DNA of 64,000 bases. Origin: Bacteroidales bacterium UBA5197. Its GTDB lineage: Bacteria; Bacteroidota; Bacteroidia; Bacteroidales; Lentimicrobiaceae. Positions within the stretch are counted from its first letter, which is position 1; the number at the start of each line of letters is the position of its first letter. The position numbers were made by a program, and so were the translations under genes. The notes under the pieces were generated by a model, which worked only from the letters and a program-made list of their open reading frames with translations, made no database searches and was not told the DNA's origin. Below, piece after piece: positions 61,478 through 64,000 of the stretch. The DNA lies in NCBI GenBank assembly GCA_002412885.1, contig DHVX01000064.1:52829-116828 (forward strand), read 5' to 3'.

Positions 61478-61485
61478 CAAAGGTA
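61478..61485 (-). promoter_or_regulatory. probable mdh -7 box
   Basis: Minus-strand TACCTTTG matches TAnnTTTG, 67 bases upstream of the mdh ATG; the -33 is not clear. Confidence 0.45.
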
Positions 61486-61567
61486 GAAATTTACATATTT
61501 ACATGCCGAAAAAAGTACAGAAGTTTTTCATTAATATGAATTTTTCCTGACAATTCACTTTCAGCAA

Positions 61568-63853
61568 TCAACTGCAAACCTGATCATCATTGCATTGTGC
61601 ATCAATAACGGCAATGGTAACCATATTGACAATTTCCGATACACTTGAACCCATCTGCAAAACATGTATTGATTTGTTAAGTCCCATAAGAATCGGCCCT
61701 ATGGCTTCGGCTCCACCCATTTCCTGCATCAGCTTGTAAGCGATATTGCCGGCAGTGAGGTAAGGGAATATCAGCGTATTGGCGGGGCTGTCAATCAATT
61801 TTGAGAATGGGAAATTCTCGCGAAGCAATTCATTATTCAGTGCAAAATTTGCCTGCAAATCTCCGTCCACAACCAATTCCGGATGCTCTTTGTGCAGTCT
61901 TGCAACCGCATTTCGCACCATAATGGGGATATTGCCTTCAACTGAACCAAAATTTGAATAGGAAAGCATGGCAATGCGCGGTTCAATGTTAAACTGGCGA
62001 ACCATTTCTGCAGTCTGAAGTGTGATTTCAACCAGTTTGTCAATGTCCGGATTCATATTAACGGTAGTATCAGCAAAAAAGAAAGGTCCCTTTTTGGTGA
62101 TCATGATGTACATGCCCGAAACAATATTTGCTCCCTGTTTTTTTCCTATTATTCTGAGCGCCGGACGAATGGTAGCCGGGTAGCTGCTGGTAAGTCCTGA
62201 AATCATGGCATCGGCAAACCCGTTTTCAACCAGACTTGGCCCGAAATAGTTTCTGTGTGCCATCATGTCGAGTGCGGCATTCATGGTAACGCCTCTGCGT
62301 TTGCGTTTTTCGTGAAACTGTTTGGCAAACATTTCCCTTCTTGGTTTTTCCTCATCCGACCGGGGGTCAATGATTTCAATATCCTGTAATTCGAGATCAT
62401 GCTCCAGAATCATACTGAGAATGGTATTCCGGTCGCCCAGAAGGATTGGATGTGCAATTCCCTCCTCTACAACAATTTCGGCGGCTTTCAGAATTTTATA
62501 GTGTTCAGCTTCAGCAAACACAACCCTTTTCGGATTTTTCCGTGCCCGGGCTTTTATCTGCCTGATCAGCGGATTGCTGAGTCCCAGTCTTTTATTGAGT
62601 TCGTCGTTGTAAGCATCCCAATCCAGAATGGGCTTGCGGGCAACGCCAGTTTCCATAGCAGCCTTAGCTACAGCAGGCGCAATATGTGTAATCAGCCTTG
62701 GGTCGCTTGGTTTTGGGATGATGTAATCTCTTCCAAATTTAAGATTGGTAACCTGATAGGCAATATTTACCTCTTCGGGAACAGGTTGACGGGCCAGATC
62801 GGCAAGCGCATGTGCCGCAGCCAGTTTCATAGTATCGTTGATGGCTGTAGCTCTGACATCGAGGGCTCCTCTGAAAATGTAGGGAAATCCGAGAACATTG
62901 TTCACCTGATTGGGAAAATCGGAGCGGCCGGTTCCCATAATAAGATCGCTTCGGGTTGCAACGGCTAGTTCGTAAGATATTTCGGGTGTCGGATTTGCAA
63001 GAGCAAATACGATAGGATTACTGTTCATTGAAAGGAGCATATCCGGTCTTACTGCACCTGCTACCGATAACCCCAGAAACATATCCGCACCTTTCATTGC
63101 ATCGGCCAGCGTGTTTAAATCACGGTCGGTCACAAATTTCATCTTCCATGGATTCAGGTCCGTGCGCGATTTATTCAGCACTCCTTTTGAGTCCACCATC
63201 ACAAGGTTTTCGGGCTTGACTCCAAGTTTGAGATATAATGCCGAACATGAGATGGCTGAAGCCCCGGCTCCATTTACCACAACTTTGATATCTTCAATTT
63301 TCTTTCCGGTAATTTCCAATGCATTCAAAAGCCCGGCTGAAGTAATCATTGCCGTACCATGCTGATCGTCGTGCATTACCGGAATATCCAGCAATTCCTT
63401 CAGGCGGTCTTCTACTTCAAAACACTCGGGTGCTTTTATATCTTCGAGATTAATTCCACCAAAAGTTGGTGCAATGGCTTTGATGGTGCTTATCATGCCA
63501 TCAATGGTTTTGTCATTGATCTCAATATCAAACACATCGATATCGGCATAGATTTTAAAAAGCAGTCCTTTGCCTTCCATAACGGGTTTTCCTGCTTCGG
63601 GGCCGATATCGCCCAGTCCTAAAACAGCGGTACCATTAGAGATAACAGCAACCAGATTACCTTTGGCTGTATATTTATAAACATCCTCGGGATTGTCTTT
63701 TATTGCGAGACAGGGCTCTGCAACCCCCGGGCTATAGGCCAATGAAAGATCGTATTGTGAGTGATGAGGTTTGGTTGGTATAACCTCAATTTTGCCGGGT
63801 CTTCCATCAGCATGATAAGCCAATGCGTTCTTTTTGCTTAAAGGGACTTTCAT
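61568..63853 (-). CDS. maeB: NADP-type malic enzyme with phosphotransacetylase domain
   Basis: 761 residues. The N-terminal half (about 1-420) is malic enzyme: YSPGVAEPCLAIKDNPEDVYKYT, MHDDQHGTAMI metal site and VVNGAGASAISCSALY Rossmann motif. The C-terminal half (from about residue 435, KRVVFAEAEHYKILKA) is a phosphate acetyltransferase-like domain (GLTSSYPATIRPALRIIG, FADTTVNMNPD) that in MaeB proteins acts as a regulatory site for acetyl-CoA. It decarboxylates malate to pyruvate with NADP. Full length for MaeB. It lies upstream of mdh and has a strong promoter of its own. Confidence 0.95.
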   Translation of the reverse strand: MKVPLSKKNALAYHADGRPGKIEVIPTKPHHSQYDLSLAYSPGVAEPCLAIKDNPEDVYKYTAKGNLVAVISNGTAVLGLGDIGPEAGKPVMEGKGLLFKIYADIDVFDIEINDKTIDGMISTIKAIAPTFGGINLEDIKAPECFEVEDRLKELLDIPVMHDDQHGTAMITSAGLLNALEITGKKIEDIKVVVNGAGASAISCSALYLKLGVKPENLVMVDSKGVLNKSRTDLNPWKMKFVTDRDLNTLADAMKGADMFLGLSVAGAVRPDMLLSMNSNPIVFALANPTPEISYELAVATRSDLIMGTGRSDFPNQVNNVLGFPYIFRGALDVRATAINDTMKLAAAHALADLARQPVPEEVNIAYQVTNLKFGRDYIIPKPSDPRLITHIAPAVAKAAMETGVARKPILDWDAYNDELNKRLGLSNPLIRQIKARARKNPKRVVFAEAEHYKILKAAEIVVEEGIAHPILLGDRNTILSMILEHDLELQDIEIIDPRSDEEKPRREMFAKQFHEKRKRRGVTMNAALDMMAHRNYFGPSLVENGFADAMISGLTSSYPATIRPALRIIGKKQGANIVSGMYIMITKKGPFFFADTTVNMNPDIDKLVEITLQTAEMVRQFNIEPRIAMLSYSNFGSVEGNIPIMVRNAVARLHKEHPELVVDGDLQANFALNNELLRENFPFSKLIDSPANTLIFPYLTAGNIAYKLMQEMGGAEAIGPILMGLNKSIHVLQMGSSVSEIVNMVTIAVIDAQCNDDQVCS

Positions 63854-63908
63854 ATCTCAGATTTTCAGGTTGGTATTATTGTAAAAATTCAACATTCTAT
63901 GCGCATAA

Positions 63909-63939
63909 CAAATGTATAAAACTGCATGAGAACTTCAAA
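63909..63939 (-). promoter_or_regulatory. maeB promoter (consensus -33/-7)
   Basis: Minus strand: TTTG (63936-63939), 19-base spacer, TACATTTG (63909-63916). This is an exact match to the Bacteroidota primary-sigma consensus, 56 bases upstream of the ATG. Confidence 0.8.
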
Positions 63940-64000
63940 CTATTTTCAGAAAACTTTTACCAACTTGAAAGTGTCTGCCCAGGGTCAACGCATTTAAATT

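Noticed and set aside
62399..62968. Plus-strand 189-codon open frame
   Set aside because: It lies antisense within maeB, whose frame is full length with clear motifs.

Overview
The window is chromosomal DNA from a member of the Bacteroidota. The evidence is a SusC/SusD pair, several TonB-dependent receptors, a type IX secretion sorting domain, many Cys-anchored lipoproteins, DUF4625 proteins, -7 promoter boxes of the form TAnnTTTG, and an almost complete lack of Shine-Dalgarno sequences. The T9SS signal and the large set of intergenic repeats suggest a free-living or environmental Bacteroidia/Marinilabiliales-like lineage rather than Bacteroides itself; this placement is inference.

Layout. 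1-5.2 kb: the end of asnS, rpoN (sigma-54), a duplicated palindromic repeat block, a prolyl-oligopeptidase lipoprotein and a Cys-rich protein of unknown function. 5.3-9.6 kb: a leftward metal-uptake operon made of a Fur/Zur-family regulator, a small His/Cys-rich membrane protein, a TonB-dependent receptor and two DUF4625 lipoproteins, headed by a perfect 17-bp palindrome. 9.8-15.5 kb: a TetR-controlled envelope export operon (beta-barrel, LolD/MacB-type ATPase, two FtsX permeases, LolA-like protein). 16.4-20.3 kb: tRNA-Arg(CCG) and a two-component cluster. 20.6-24.4 kb: a biotin-dependent acyl-CoA carboxylase in three genes whose carboxyltransferase is bracketed by inverted repeats. 24.6-26.4 kb: an MsbA-like ABC exporter.

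26.6-40.9 kb is a beta-glucan/cellobiose utilisation locus. SusC/SusD point left. A Nudix-type sugar regulator, a GPH symporter with a large extra periplasmic loop, a GH94 phosphorylase, a GH3 beta-glucosidase lipoprotein, an SMP-30 lactonase-like protein and an aldose epimerase point right. The shared upstream region holds promoter boxes overlapped by related palindromes. 41-46 kb is a surface-protein group (beta-helix lipoprotein, small lipoprotein, T9SS cargo, and a YadA-like repeat protein ending in an S74 self-cleaving chaperone). 46-49.2 kb is an ECF sigma factor followed one base later by a transmembrane Ser/Thr kinase with TPRs.

49-57.7 kb is mostly housekeeping: GT39 transferase, fumarase, ArsC-like protein, prfB with a programmed +1 frameshift, recX, an FKBP lipoprotein and a sirtuin lacking most zinc cysteines. 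57.9-60.2 kb looks accessory: a possible structured RNA, an AT-rich lipoprotein gene, a gene fragment, and an AbiE-type toxin-antitoxin pair with a nested palindromic operator. The window ends with malate dehydrogenase and a malic enzyme-phosphotransacetylase fusion. No CRISPR array, insertion sequence, rRNA or prophage is visible. The most interesting items are the metal-uptake operon with its palindrome, the operator/promoter architectures of the glucan locus and AbiE pair, the 57.9-kb RNA candidate, and the S74 repeat protein.
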